13,487 bases of DNA from Desulfovibrio sp. (GTDB lineage Bacteria; Desulfobacterota; Desulfovibrionia; Desulfovibrionales; Desulfovibrionaceae). Shown one piece after another: positions 1 to 7,570 of the stretch. The notes under the pieces are model-generated. The model was not told the DNA's origin. It was given only the letters and a program-made list of their open reading frames with translations, and made no database searches. The position numbers were made by a program, and so were the translations under genes. The stretch's first letter is position 1, and each line of letters opens with the position of its first letter. Where the stretch lies: positions 1-13,487 of the forward strand of contig JAQVZK010000022.1 of NCBI GenBank assembly GCA_028708195.1, read 5' to 3'.

Positions 1-149
1 AAGAAAATGGTAAAGAGCGTAGCGCCGGTATAGTCGTCAAAGACGCTCAGATCCGGAGCAATTGTGGTCAGGCCGGAAACTGTCAGGGCGAGCAGAATGC
101 AGAACAGGTCCAGCGCCTGCAAAAGCCCCATGCGATAGCTGCTTATCAT
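1..149 (-). CDS. N-terminus of a membrane protein, probably envelope polysaccharide synthesis (partial)
   Basis: The minus strand is open from an ATG at 149 to the window edge, 49 codons. It begins MISSYRMGLLQALDLF, then one strongly hydrophobic segment (about residues 8-28), then an acidic stretch around DLSVFDDY and the start of a second hydrophobic run. An AGAGG ribosome site lies about 10 nt before the ATG. This layout resembles the start of polyprenyl-phosphate sugar-1-phosphate transferases and of PglF/CapD-type membrane sugar-nucleotide dehydratases. Both fit the neighbouring glycosyltransferase and epimerase. The catalytic part is outside the window, so the family is a guess from topology and context. 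A second in-frame Met at codon 7 is an alternative start. That it is a real gene is fairly likely; what it encodes is uncertain. Confidence 0.5.
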   Translation of the reverse strand, partial: MISSYRMGLLQALDLFCILLALTVSGLTTIAPDLSVFDDYTGATLFTIF

Positions 150-514
150 TGCAAATTATCCTCTGCGAGAGATATTGGGTCAGTATTCAATCTTTCGCCT
201 TCGGTTCATTGACATTTCAGGCTTGTGGCACAACAAAAGAACGGTTTTGCAGTAGTGCTGTTACTGTGTATGCGTTTTTTTGCGGCATGCCAGCCGAAAA
301 ATGTTTTACGGGCGGTATCCTGTTGAAGCCTGACGCTGTCTTTACAAATATGTTTCATGCCTGGACGGGCCAGGGCACGCCTTAAATACGCACACCAGCC
401 AAGCTCGGGCCGGTCAGATCGGGTCGGTCAGCTTGGGCCGGGCAGATCGGGACTGGTCCTTTCCACGGGTTGCACCAGGGCGTTTCTTGCGTCCAGCCCG
501 GCGCGGCCCAAAAT
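150..514. other. Intergenic region between two minus-strand envelope genes
   Basis: No credible gene is seen on either strand. The region should hold the promoter of the left-edge gene and the 3' end of the glycosyltransferase transcript, but no convincing -35/-10 pair and no stem with a T-run could be picked out. It contains a short palindrome TTGTGGCACAA (223-233) and an imperfect tandem repeat (403-458, listed separately). The region is AT-richer from about 150 to 360 and GC-rich after that. Confidence 0.5.
403..458. repeat. Imperfect tandem duplication, two 28-bp units
   Basis: Unit 1 (403-430) and unit 2 (431-458) both contain GGGCCGG-CAGATCGGG. The first 21 bases of the units differ at only two positions, and the last seven are diverged. 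It lies just beyond the stop codon of the glycosyltransferase gene on the minus strand. No function is evident. It may be a small local duplication or part of the transcript's 3' structure. Confidence 0.6.
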
Positions 515-1684
515 CTACCGCACTGCGCCGTCAGACTCCGGCGTTACGGGTACGCGCATATCTTCAAGAATGTGCGCGGCCACCTTTTCGGCGTCAAAAT
601 CGTTCAGCGCCATCTGGCGTCCGGCGGCACCCATGCTGACCATGAGGTCAGGCCGTTGAATAAGCGATTCAAGGGCAGCGGCAAGAGCCTGCGGGTCACG
701 CAAGGGTACAAGATAGCCGTTATGCCCATCGCGCACAACCTCACGGCAACCGGGGGCATCGGTGACAACAGCGGCGCGGCCCATGCTCATGCCTTCCATA
801 ATGGAAGTGGGCGTGCCCTCGCGCCACGATGGCAGCACCATAACGTGGGCGGCGCTTATGTAGGGGCGCACATCTCTTGTTTCACCAAGATATTCAATGC
901 CGCCCTGATCCTGCCATTGGCGTATCTGCTCAAGACTGATGCTGCCAAGGCCTTGCTCCTCCGGGCCAAGTAAAAGAAAGCGTGCCTTGGGGTGCCTGCT
1001 TTTAAGCTCGTGCGCGGCCTGGGCGTATTCTTCAATTCCCTTGGCCTCCAGCAGGCGGGCCACCAGAAGAAAGACGGGCGGCTCATTCAGCGTGCCGTCC
1101 TCGGTGAGGCCGGGCAAGGGGGTGGGGGAAAATCTATTGGTATCCACCCCGGTGCCGCGCGCGCGCAAAACGCGGGCGTGAGCCCCCAGAATTCCGGCCT
1201 GGCGAAAAACCTTGATATCGTCTTCATTCTGAAAAAACACGCCTTCAGCGCCTGAAAGCGCGGTGCGGTACAGCAGGGCGCCCAGGCGGTTGACGCACTT
1301 TTTAAAAAAGCTGTCAGCCTCAAAGGCGTAGCCAAGGCCGGTAATGGTGGCGTACACATGCGGCACACCGGCCACACGGGCGGCGATGCAGCCGTAAATG
1401 ACGGGTTTGATGGTGGAAGCAAAAAGCAGGTCGGGCTTTTCTTCCTTGAACAGGCGCAGAAGCGCCCCGGTTGTGCGCAGGTCGCGCAGGGGGTTAAGGC
1501 CTTTGCGGTCCAGCGGATAGTGCAGCAGGCGCGCACCGTGGGTAGCCAGAACAGCCTCCGCGCCAGAATCGCCCGGCGGCGTGCAGCAGATTACCTCATG
1601 GCCAGCCCGGAACATATGGCGCACAAGTACGCTCCAGAAATTGCTCATGGACCTGGCCTGATTGCCCAGAACTATGATCTTCAT
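515..1684 (-). CDS. GT4-family (GT-B fold) glycosyltransferase
   Basis: A 389-residue protein beginning MKIIVLGNQARSMSNFW. It has the two-domain layout of GT4 retaining glycosyltransferases: an acceptor-side Rossmann domain (about 1-185) and a nucleotide-sugar domain (about 200-375) opened by PVFLLVARLLEAKGI. The GT4 E-x7-E motif is present as E289 to E297 in REGTPTSIMEG, followed by PGCREVVRDGHNGYLVP. The resemblance is to PglA-type enzymes that add HexNAc to lipid-linked sugars. An upstream ATG would add 40 residues, but family proteins start at the Rossmann beta strand, and a GGGAG site lies 9 nt before this ATG. It diverges from the wbpP-type epimerase at 1971, whose product could be its donor. 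Family assignment is firm; donor and acceptor are not known. Confidence 0.9.
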   Translation of the reverse strand: MKIIVLGNQARSMSNFWSVLVRHMFRAGHEVICCTPPGDSGAEAVLATHGARLLHYPLDRKGLNPLRDLRTTGALLRLFKEEKPDLLFASTIKPVIYGCIAARVAGVPHVYATITGLGYAFEADSFFKKCVNRLGALLYRTALSGAEGVFFQNEDDIKVFRQAGILGAHARVLRARGTGVDTNRFSPTPLPGLTEDGTLNEPPVFLLVARLLEAKGIEEYAQAAHELKSRHPKARFLLLGPEEQGLGSISLEQIRQWQDQGGIEYLGETRDVRPYISAAHVMVLPSWREGTPTSIMEGMSMGRAAVVTDAPGCREVVRDGHNGYLVPLRDPQALAAALESLIQRPDLMVSMGAAGRQMALNDFDAEKVAAHILEDMRVPVTPESDGAVR

Positions 1685-1970
1685 TCCTCGCGTCTCCCTT
1701 TGGCTCGGCACCGGCCTGTCACAAAGGCAGACCGCGCTCGCATGCGAAAGGCTATAACATCTGGGAGAATAACTGAAAAGGGGGATGTCACTGTTCAAAT
1801 TCAATTTTGTGGCATTCTGGCGTCATGCGGGGGGGGTGTCCGGCGTGGACGGAGCCTTTGCCGGACCTGCTTTACAGAGATGTCTGACCAGCGTAGAATT
1901 ATAAAATTCTGTCATGAGCAGGCGTATGTCTGCCGCATCAGAAAAAATCATCGGAAAACAGGACGCAAAC
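1685..1970. promoter_or_regulatory. Divergent control region between glycosyltransferase and epimerase
   Basis: This 286-bp spacer must contain promoters for both outward genes. It shows a run of eight G (1829-1836) and a perfect 6-bp inverted repeat around an AT core, AGAATT-ATAA-AATTCT (1895-1910), which includes a TATAAA that could serve as a -10 box. No -35 at normal spacing is recognisable for it. The promoter assignment rests on gene arrangement, not on a clear sigma70 match. Confidence 0.35.
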
Positions 1971-2993
1971 ATGAGCGCGTATTCCCAATTGTGTGCCTCT
2001 ATGCAGGCCGCCCCTTCCAGTTGGCTGATCACAGGTGTGGCGGGTTTTATCGGTTCCAACCTGCTTGAGCACCTTTTGAAGATGGGCCAGACCGTTGTGG
2101 GGCTGGACAACTTTATGACCGGGTACCAGAAAAATCTGGACATGGTGCGTGATATAGTCGGGCCTGAAGCCTGGAGCAACTTTACCTTCATTGAAGGCGA
2201 CATTCGCGACATAGATACCTGCCACAAGGCCTGCGAAGGTGTGCAGCACGTGCTGCACGAGGCAGCGCTCGGCTCTGTGCCGCGCTCCATTGACGATCCT
2301 TTGCTGTCCAACAGTTGCAATATCACGGGCTTTTTGCACATGCTTTTGGCCGCGCGCGACGCCGGGGTCAAAAGCTTTGTCTACGCGGCCTCTTCGTCCA
2401 CCTACGGCGATTCGCCCGAATTGCCCAAGATGGAGGACAATATTGGCCGTCCGCTTTCGCCCTATGCCGTTACCAAGTATGTGGACGAACTGTATGCCGA
2501 CGTGTTCAGCCGTTGCTACGGCTTTTCCAGCGTTGGCTTGCGCTATTTCAACGTGTTCGGCCAGCGTCAGGACCCCTATGGTGCGTACGCCGCGGTTGTG
2601 CCCCAGTGGTTCGCCAGCCTCGTCAAGGGCGAGACCGTCTATGTGAACGGCGATGGCGAAACCAGCCGCGACTTCTGCTACATTGATAACGTGGTGGAGG
2701 CCAATTTGCTGGCCAGTTTTGCCGTGGGCGAAGCCACCGACACCGTTTATAACGTGGCCTTTGGCCAGCGCACGACCCTTAACGAACTGTTTGACCTTAT
2801 CCGCGAAGAAGTGGCGCGCCATAAGCCGGAGGCCGCCAAGGCCAAGGCCGAGCACCGCGATTTTCGCGCAGGCGATGTGCGCCACAGCCTGGCCGACATC
2901 AGCCGTGCCGCGACCCGTCTGGGGTATGCCCCCCGCTTTGATGTGCGTCAGGGGCTGCGTCTGGCGGGCGACTGGTACGCCGCCAATCTGTAA
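1971..2993 (+). CDS. wbpP: UDP-N-acetylglucosamine C4-epimerase, WbpP/TviC type
   Basis: A 340-residue extended short-chain dehydrogenase, close to the 341 residues of Pseudomonas WbpP. The NAD-binding motif GVAGFIG is at residues 22-28, the SSSTYG serine stretch at 141-146, and the catalytic Y165-x3-K169 sits in [31 protein letters not shown] and [11 protein letters not shown] near the C-terminus match WbpP closely, including a serine at position 306, which is linked to N-acetylated substrate use in that family. It should interconvert UDP-GlcNAc and UDP-GalNAc (or the uronic acid forms) in the cytoplasm for surface polysaccharide. The start is MSAYSQL, not the ATG at 1914: the WbpP family starts here, and AGGA sits 7 nt upstream. 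Substrate preference within the group is inferred. Confidence 0.88.
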   Translation: MSAYSQLCASMQAAPSSWLITGVAGFIGSNLLEHLLKMGQTVVGLDNFMTGYQKNLDMVRDIVGPEAWSNFTFIEGDIRDIDTCHKACEGVQHVLHEAALGSVPRSIDDPLLSNSCNITGFLHMLLAARDAGVKSFVYAASSSTYGDSPELPKMEDNIGRPLSPYAVTKYVDELYADVFSRCYGFSSVGLRYFNVFGQRQDPYGAYAAVVPQWFASLVKGETVYVNGDGETSRDFCYIDNVVEANLLASFAVGEATDTVYNVAFGQRTTLNELFDLIREEVARHKPEAAKAKAEHRDFRAGDVRHSLADISRAATRLGYAPRFDVRQGLRLAGDWYAANL

Positions 2994-3022
2994 GCCGTCC
3001 GGGATATTTTACGGGTGAGACG

Positions 3023-3070
3023 TTTTGTGGGGGAGGAGACTTTTTTCAAAAGGGTCCCTCCCCCACAAAA
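3023..3070. terminator. Long hairpin between convergent genes, candidate bidirectional terminator
   Basis: TTTTGTGGGGGAGG (3023-3036) pairs perfectly with 3057-3070. After a single bulged A, three more pairs (GAC/GTC) follow, giving about 17 bp around a 13-nt loop. It lies 29 bp past the epimerase stop and 26 bp from the stop of the convergent aconitase gene, the expected place for a shared terminator. The flanking A/T tracts are partly inside the stem and no long T-run follows on either strand, so it is not a textbook intrinsic terminator. Confidence 0.65.
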
Positions 3071-3096
3071 TTCTTCAATACGAAATACCAGCGGTA

Positions 3097-5400
3097 TTAG
3101 TCGCGGGTGGAGTTATAAAAGTTGATCAGGCAGCCGTCGAGAATGATCTGGCGCTCGTCGTCTGTCAGGTCTTTGAGGGTCAGGGCGATCTGTTCGGCCT
3201 TGGCGTTTTCGCGCACAACGTAGGCCAGAATAGTGGGTTCTGCGTCTTTTACTGCTTTGCGCACGTTGGGCACGGCCAGCCAGTCGCCTACCTGAAGCGT
3301 TTCGGCCAGGTCCGCGTCACCAATGAAGGGCAGCATGCCCCAGTTGATAAGGTTGGAGCGGTAGCGCTTGGTGGCGTATGCCACGGCCAGGTTGGCCCAG
3401 CCGCCCAGCACTTTCTGGCAGGAGGCCGCCTGTTCGCGGGCCGAACCGTCGCCGGGTTTGACGGCAAAGATGGTGGAGCCAAGGCCCACGTTTTTGAGAT
3501 CGCTGGCTCCTTGCAGAATGTCCAGTCCGCAGAGGGCGAAGAGGGCGCGGGCTTTGGCGACGAGATCGGGGTCCGTCGCGTTGGCCAGGCGTGCTTTTTC
3601 CATTTTGTCCACGGCCTTGGCGCGCTCCACATAGCCGGGATCTTTGCGCGACAGGGTGTATTCCGCCAGCTTGAGGGGGTTGGAGCGCAGGGACGAGGTC
3701 TCGCCCGAGGGGATAAGCTCGTCCGTTGTGGTCACGGGGTCGGTGATGACGCTGACAACCTTGAGCAGCAGGTGGTCGGGCAGGGCGCTCATGGCGGGCC
3801 AGTCGGCGATATTGGGGCCAAAGATCAGGGGTGTTTCGGGTTTGGGGTTGCCAAAACCGTTGTAGACGCGGCGGTGGTAAATAAGCGGCTCAAAGCGGTA
3901 GTCGAGGTTGACGTTGGCAAGGCCGGGGGCAGACCAGTCAAGGTCTGTGGCGGGGGTCAGGCGCCCAGCGTTGGCAGCCGTGGCCGCGATGGAGCGGGCG
4001 TCCATAAGGGCAACCGCAGACAGCTGGCCGTTGGCGGGCTTGGAGCCTTCACGGTTGGGGAAGTTGCGGGTGGTGTGGCGGATGGAAAGGGCACCGTGGG
4101 CCGGGGTGTCGCCCGCGCCAAAACAGGGGCCGCAGAACGCGTTTTTCATAACTGCGCCAGCCGCCATAAGCTTGGCCGTGGAGCCGTTGTTGACAAGGGC
4201 GAGCCCCTGCGGCTCGCTGGCGGGATAAACAGACAGGCTGAAGGCCAGATTGCCGGTGCTCTTGCCGTCCATAATGGCGGCGGCCAGCGTGATGTTTTCA
4301 AAGCTGCCGCCAGCGCAGCCAGCAATGATGCCCTGGTCTACCCAAAGGCCGCCGCCGCGGATTTTACCGCAAAGATTGAGGCCCCTGGCGGCGTCGCCAA
4401 ACTGCTTGCGGGCCTCGTCCTCCACCTGGGCCAGCAGCTCGGGGGCGTGCTTTGCCACTTCGGCCACGGGGTACGCGTTGCTGGGGTGGAAGGGCAAAGC
4501 GATCATGGGCACGATCTTGTCGAGATCAATGCGGATGAGGCCGTCATAGCAGGCCGGGCCTTCAAGGCGCAGCTCCGCGTAATCGTCAGGACGCCCATGC
4601 TTTTCAAGGTACTGGCGCACCTTGGCGTCGGTGGTCCATATGGACGAAAGACAGGTGGTTTCGGTGGTCATGACGTCGATGCCGCAGCGGTATTCCACTG
4701 AAAGGCCAGCCACGCCGGGGCCCATAAATTCCATCACCTTGTTTTTGACAAAGCCGTTTTTGAACACGGCGGCGATGAGGGCCAGGGCCACGTCCTGCGG
4801 GCCAACGCCGGGGCGTGGCGCGCCCTCAAGCCAGACAGCGATTTTTTGCGGGTTGGTCACATCGTAGGTTTTGCCAAGAATCTGTTTGACCAACTCCGGG
4901 CCACCTTCGCCCACGGCCATGACACCCAGCGCGCCGTAGCGGGTATGGCTGTCGGACCCCAAGATCATGCCGCCGCATTTGGTCATCATTTCGCGCACAT
5001 ACTGATGGATTACAGCCAGGTGCGGGGGTACGAAGATGCCGCCGTATTTTTGGGCGGCCGCAAGGCCGAAGAGGTGGTCATCTTCGTTGATGGTGCCGCC
5101 CACGGCGCAGAGGCTGTTGTGGCAGTTGGTGAGGGCGTAGGGCACGGGAAATTCGGTGAGGCCGCTGGCGCGGGCCGTCTGGACAATGCCCACATAGGTG
5201 ATGTCGTGGGAGGCCAGGGCGTCAAAGCGGATGCGCAGCACATTGTCGCCTTCGGGGGCGGAGTCGTGCGCGGCAAGAATACGGGCGGACAGGCTGTTTT
5301 TGCGCGCTGCTTCCAAATCCACGCCCTTGGCGCGGGCCTCTTCGGCACTGCGGATGGTGTTTCCGTCAACCACAACGGCATTGCTGATAAGCTCAATCAT
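3097..5400 (-). CDS. Aconitase-family hydratase (citrate/isocitrate isomerase candidate)
   Basis: A 767-residue aconitase-superfamily protein. The first part has ASHDITYVGIVQTARASG (63-80), TNCHNSLCAVGGTINEDDH and ILGSDSHTRYG (146-155). The three cysteines placed like the [4Fe-4S] ligands of aconitase are C362 (IIAGCAGG) and C423/C426 (FCGPCFGAGD), spaced much as in mitochondrial aconitase. The SIRHTTRNFPNREGSKP stretch (439-455) corresponds to the substrate-binding arginine region. It is nearer to the 'hydratase'/YbhJ-like branch than to AcnA (about 890 residues) or AcnB. With citrate synthase and icd on the same strand, the natural role is citrate to isocitrate in the cytoplasm. An AAGG site lies 9 nt before the ATG, and the gene starts 48 bp after lysE, probably in one transcript. 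The exact substrate is inferred from context. Confidence 0.88.
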   Translation of the reverse strand: MIELISNAVVVDGNTIRSAEEARAKGVDLEAARKNSLSARILAAHDSAPEGDNVLRIRFDALASHDITYVGIVQTARASGLTEFPVPYALTNCHNSLCAVGGTINEDDHLFGLAAAQKYGGIFVPPHLAVIHQYVREMMTKCGGMILGSDSHTRYGALGVMAVGEGGPELVKQILGKTYDVTNPQKIAVWLEGAPRPGVGPQDVALALIAAVFKNGFVKNKVMEFMGPGVAGLSVEYRCGIDVMTTETTCLSSIWTTDAKVRQYLEKHGRPDDYAELRLEGPACYDGLIRIDLDKIVPMIALPFHPSNAYPVAEVAKHAPELLAQVEDEARKQFGDAARGLNLCGKIRGGGLWVDQGIIAGCAGGSFENITLAAAIMDGKSTGNLAFSLSVYPASEPQGLALVNNGSTAKLMAAGAVMKNAFCGPCFGAGDTPAHGALSIRHTTRNFPNREGSKPANGQLSAVALMDARSIAATAANAGRLTPATDLDWSAPGLANVNLDYRFEPLIYHRRVYNGFGNPKPETPLIFGPNIADWPAMSALPDHLLLKVVSVITDPVTTTDELIPSGETSSLRSNPLKLAEYTLSRKDPGYVERAKAVDKMEKARLANATDPDLVAKARALFALCGLDILQGASDLKNVGLGSTIFAVKPGDGSAREQAASCQKVLGGWANLAVAYATKRYRSNLINWGMLPFIGDADLAETLQVGDWLAVPNVRKAVKDAEPTILAYVVRENAKAEQIALTLKDLTDDERQIILDGCLINFYNSTRD

Positions 5401-5448
5401 GTTGGCAGACCTTCTTGCTGGGTTTGGGGGTCGCTGGCGCGACGCTGG

Positions 5449-6138
5449 TTAGCGGGACTGCGTCGCGGCCAGTTTGAGGCCGAAGGCAATGAAGACGAAG
5501 CCCGTAAACCGCTGCAGCCAGAGCTGAAAGCGGCTGTTCTCAAAAATATGGCGTACACGGCCAAGCATGTAGGCCAGGGGCACGTACCAGAAGAGGCACA
5601 GGCCCGACATGATGCCGCCAAGCTCAAGAAATTGCGGTGCCAGCGGCGCGTGCGGGTTGGTAAATTGCGGCAGAAACGTCAGAAAGATAATGGCGGCCTT
5701 GGGGTTCAGGGCATTGGTCAAAAAGCCCTGCCAGAAAAACGACCACCACTGGCGAGGGGCAAGGCGGGGTTCTCTTGCCGGATTTGCAGCGGGCTCCTGC
5801 GCGCGGTCGCTGACGGGCGGCGCTGTTTTTACAACCGCTGCGCTGACGGCGCGGTTGTGGCGCAGGGCCTGAATACCGAGCCAGATAAGGTAGGCCGCAC
5901 CCGCGTACTTTAACACGCTGAACAGCAGCATGGATTGGGCAATAATGGCAGATATGCCCAACATGGCGGCGGCGGTGTGCACACAGATGCCAAGCGCCAC
6001 GCCGCAGGCCGCGGCCTGCCCCTGCGGGCGGCCGTCGAGCAGGGATATTTTGGCAATAAGGGCAAAGTCCGGCCCCGGCAGGATAACAAGCAGGGCCGCC
6101 ATGGGTATGAAAAGCAGCAGGGTGTCCAGTGAAATCAT
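5449..6138 (-). CDS. LysE/RhtB-family amino-acid exporter
   Basis: A 229-residue, mostly hydrophobic protein with about six membrane segments. Family signatures are visible: LPGPDFALIAKISLLDGRPQG (20-40), GVALG (46-50) and LNPKAAIIFLTFLPQF (144-159). Such proteins export amino acids such as lysine, threonine or homoserine across the inner membrane. Between the third and fourth helices (about residues 100-130) is a Pro/Ala-rich hydrophilic linker. The start is MISLDTLL: an AAGG site lies 8 nt upstream, and the 22 residues upstream of it are not family-like. It sits between icd and the aconitase gene on the same strand, so it probably shares their transcript. Export of glutamate or a derived amino acid is only a contextual guess. 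Confidence 0.85.
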   Translation of the reverse strand: MISLDTLLLFIPMAALLVILPGPDFALIAKISLLDGRPQGQAAACGVALGICVHTAAAMLGISAIIAQSMLLFSVLKYAGAAYLIWLGIQALRHNRAVSAAVVKTAPPVSDRAQEPAANPAREPRLAPRQWWSFFWQGFLTNALNPKAAIIFLTFLPQFTNPHAPLAPQFLELGGIMSGLCLFWYVPLAYMLGRVRHIFENSRFQLWLQRFTGFVFIAFGLKLAATQSR

Positions 6139-6174
6139 GGCAATAACCTTGTACGTTGAGGGGATAGCCCCGCA

Positions 6175-6195
6175 GCACCCTTGAAGAAGGGATGC
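6175..6195 (-). other. Small hairpin in the icd-lysE spacer
   Basis: GCACCCTT (6175-6182) pairs with AAGGGATGC (6187-6195), with one bulged base and a four-base loop. No T-run follows, so it looks more like an mRNA processing or stability element than a terminator. The spacer is 108 bp, longer than the 48 bp between lysE and the aconitase gene. Confidence 0.3.
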
Positions 6196-6246
6196 CCTCA
6201 GCAACGAACCAGCCGCGCTGAAGGCACCCCGTGTCCAGAAACGGTT

Positions 6247-7389
6247 TTACAGATATGAGCCGATGATATCGCCGAATTCTCTGCAGCCCACCACGCGGGA
6301 GCCAGTGACCTGGGCGGCCAGGTCTTCGGTGACGGCCTTGCCCGTGATGGCCTTGCCCACCGCCGTGCGGATGCGGTTGGCCGCGTCGTGCTGGCCCAGA
6401 TGTTCCAGCATAAGCGCGCCGCACAGGATGACGCTGCCGGGGTTGGCCTTGTCTTTGCCTGCAATGGTGGGTGCGGTGCCGTGGGTGGCTTCATAAAAAG
6501 CCAGGCTGTCCGACATGTTGACGCCGGGGGCCAAGCCAAGGCCGCCCACCTGCGCTGCCAGCGCGTCGGAGATGTAGTCGCCGTTAAGGTTGGGCGTGGC
6601 CAGCACCTGATACTGTTCAGGGCGCAGCAGGGCCTCTTGAAACATGGCGTCGGCTATGCGGTCTTTGACCACAAGACGGCCGGGCACGGGCTCTTTTTCG
6701 GTGCAGGTGAGGTCGCCAAATTCCTGCGCGGCCACATCGTAGCCCCACTGGCGAAAAGCGCCTTCGGTAAATTTCATGATATTGCCCTTGTGCACCAGGG
6801 TGAGGCTTTCTTGCTTCTGGTCGAGAGCAAAGCGCAGGGCGCGGCGCACAAGGCGTTTGGAGCCAGCTTCGGTCATGGGCTTGATGCCCACGGCGGCCTC
6901 GTCGCCCACCTTGGTCACGCCCAGTTCGTCGCGCAAAAAGGCGATGAGCTTGCGGGCCTCGGGGGTATTGGCGGCAAACTCCACGCCCGCGTAAACGTCT
7001 TCGGTGTTTTCGCGAAAGATGACCATATTGACGCGCTCAGGGTGCTTGACCGGGGTTTCAAGGCCGGCAAAATGGCACACAGGGCGGATGCAGGCATAAA
7101 GGTCAAGGGTTTGGCGCAGTGCCACGTTGAGGCTGCGTATGCCCGTGCCCACAGGAGTGCCCAGGGGGCCCTTCATGGCAAGTTCGGCATGGCGCAGGGC
7201 TTCAAGGGTGGCTTCGGGCAAGGGGTGCCCGGCTTCTTTCACGGCCTTGTCGCCAGCAAGCAGTTCTACCCAGTCCAGAGTGAGATCGGCCTTGGCGGCG
7301 CGGATGGCCCCCTCAATGACCGGGCGGGCGGCCTGCCAGATTTCCGGGCCGATGCCATCGCCTTCAATCCAGTACACAGTCTTGCGCAT
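6247..7389 (-). CDS. icd: Isocitrate dehydrogenase, bacterial type I, NAD-like coenzyme pocket
   Basis: A 380-residue protein that aligns along its length with E. coli Icd. It catalyses oxidative decarboxylation of isocitrate to 2-oxoglutarate in the cytoplasm. Substrate residues are all present: S86, N88 and R92 in SLNVALRQ, R102, R126, Y133 (NTEDVYAGVEF) and K242 (VVKDRIAD). LNGDYISDALAAQVGG (268-283) carries the metal aspartates. At the positions that bind the NADP 2'-phosphate in E. coli (K344, Y345, V351, Y391, R395) this protein has T308, I309, A315, E355 and A359, so NAD is the likelier coenzyme. The start is MRKTVYWIEG, with AGGGG just upstream. A 48-residue upstream extension reads through a non-coding repeat and is rejected. 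It probably heads an operon with lysE and the aconitase gene. Confidence 0.93.
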   Translation of the reverse strand: MRKTVYWIEGDGIGPEIWQAARPVIEGAIRAAKADLTLDWVELLAGDKAVKEAGHPLPEATLEALRHAELAMKGPLGTPVGTGIRSLNVALRQTLDLYACIRPVCHFAGLETPVKHPERVNMVIFRENTEDVYAGVEFAANTPEARKLIAFLRDELGVTKVGDEAAVGIKPMTEAGSKRLVRRALRFALDQKQESLTLVHKGNIMKFTEGAFRQWGYDVAAQEFGDLTCTEKEPVPGRLVVKDRIADAMFQEALLRPEQYQVLATPNLNGDYISDALAAQVGGLGLAPGVNMSDSLAFYEATHGTAPTIAGKDKANPGSVILCGALMLEHLGQHDAANRIRTAVGKAITGKAVTEDLAAQVTGSRVVGCREFGDIIGSYL

Positions 7390-7437
7390 GATCCCCTGTC
7401 CTTTTAACTGTCGGTGAATATAGAGCAGGTTAATTCT

Positions 7438-7566
7438 GAAAAAGTTTACATGCTCTAACGCTGCACGAGAATGCAGCGCGCCATAGCGCGGCGTGGATTC
7501 TGCCGGAAAGTGCATTTTTCGGCAGAATGACAACGCTGAAATGTGAAGTGTTTCAGCGTTGATCTG
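7438..7566 (+). repeat. 129-bp structured intergenic element, copy A
   Basis: It aligns without gaps to 12070-12198 at 104 of 129 positions. It folds into three hairpins: CGCTGCA/TGCAGCG (7459-7465 with 7472-7478); a stem of about 13 bp with one G-U pair, around ATTCTGCCG and CGGCAGAAT; and a 13-bp stem (7531-7543 with 7549-7561) around loop TGAAG. It lies between the terminator of the citrate synthase gene and the start of icd. Both genes are on the minus strand, while the pairing pattern favours plus-strand RNA. The class is unknown: it could be a REP/MITE-like dispersed element or an RNA. Confidence 0.75.
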
Positions 7567-7570
7567 TTTT

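Noticed and set aside
223..233. Palindrome TTGTGGCACAA as an operator
   Set aside because: Five-base arms are common by chance, and no promoter could be placed beside it.
62..385. Plus-strand open frame of 107 codons at the left edge
   Set aside because: It has no ribosome site or recognisable motif, and its first part overlaps the better supported minus-strand membrane protein start.
1685..1804. 40-residue N-terminal extension of the GT4 glycosyltransferase
   Set aside because: It is not family-like, and it would cover the ribosome site of the preferred start.
1914..1970. Earlier ATG for the wbpP-type epimerase
   Set aside because: WbpP-family proteins begin with the MSAYSQL-like segment, and the ribosome site lies directly before 1971.
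3025..4701. Long plus-strand open frame of 558 codons opposite the aconitase gene, and similar long frames opposite wbpP, icd, citrate synthase and the RNase
   Set aside because: They are reverse-complement shadows of well-supported genes, a known effect of GC-rich codon use. Their translations show no family motifs and have odd composition.
7390..7533. 48-residue N-terminal extension of isocitrate dehydrogenase, and a similar open frame at 12052-12255
   Set aside because: Both read through the 129-bp repeat. Between copies the reading shows many amino-acid changes and no shared start codon, while the hairpins are kept. The family start at 7389 has its own ribosome site.
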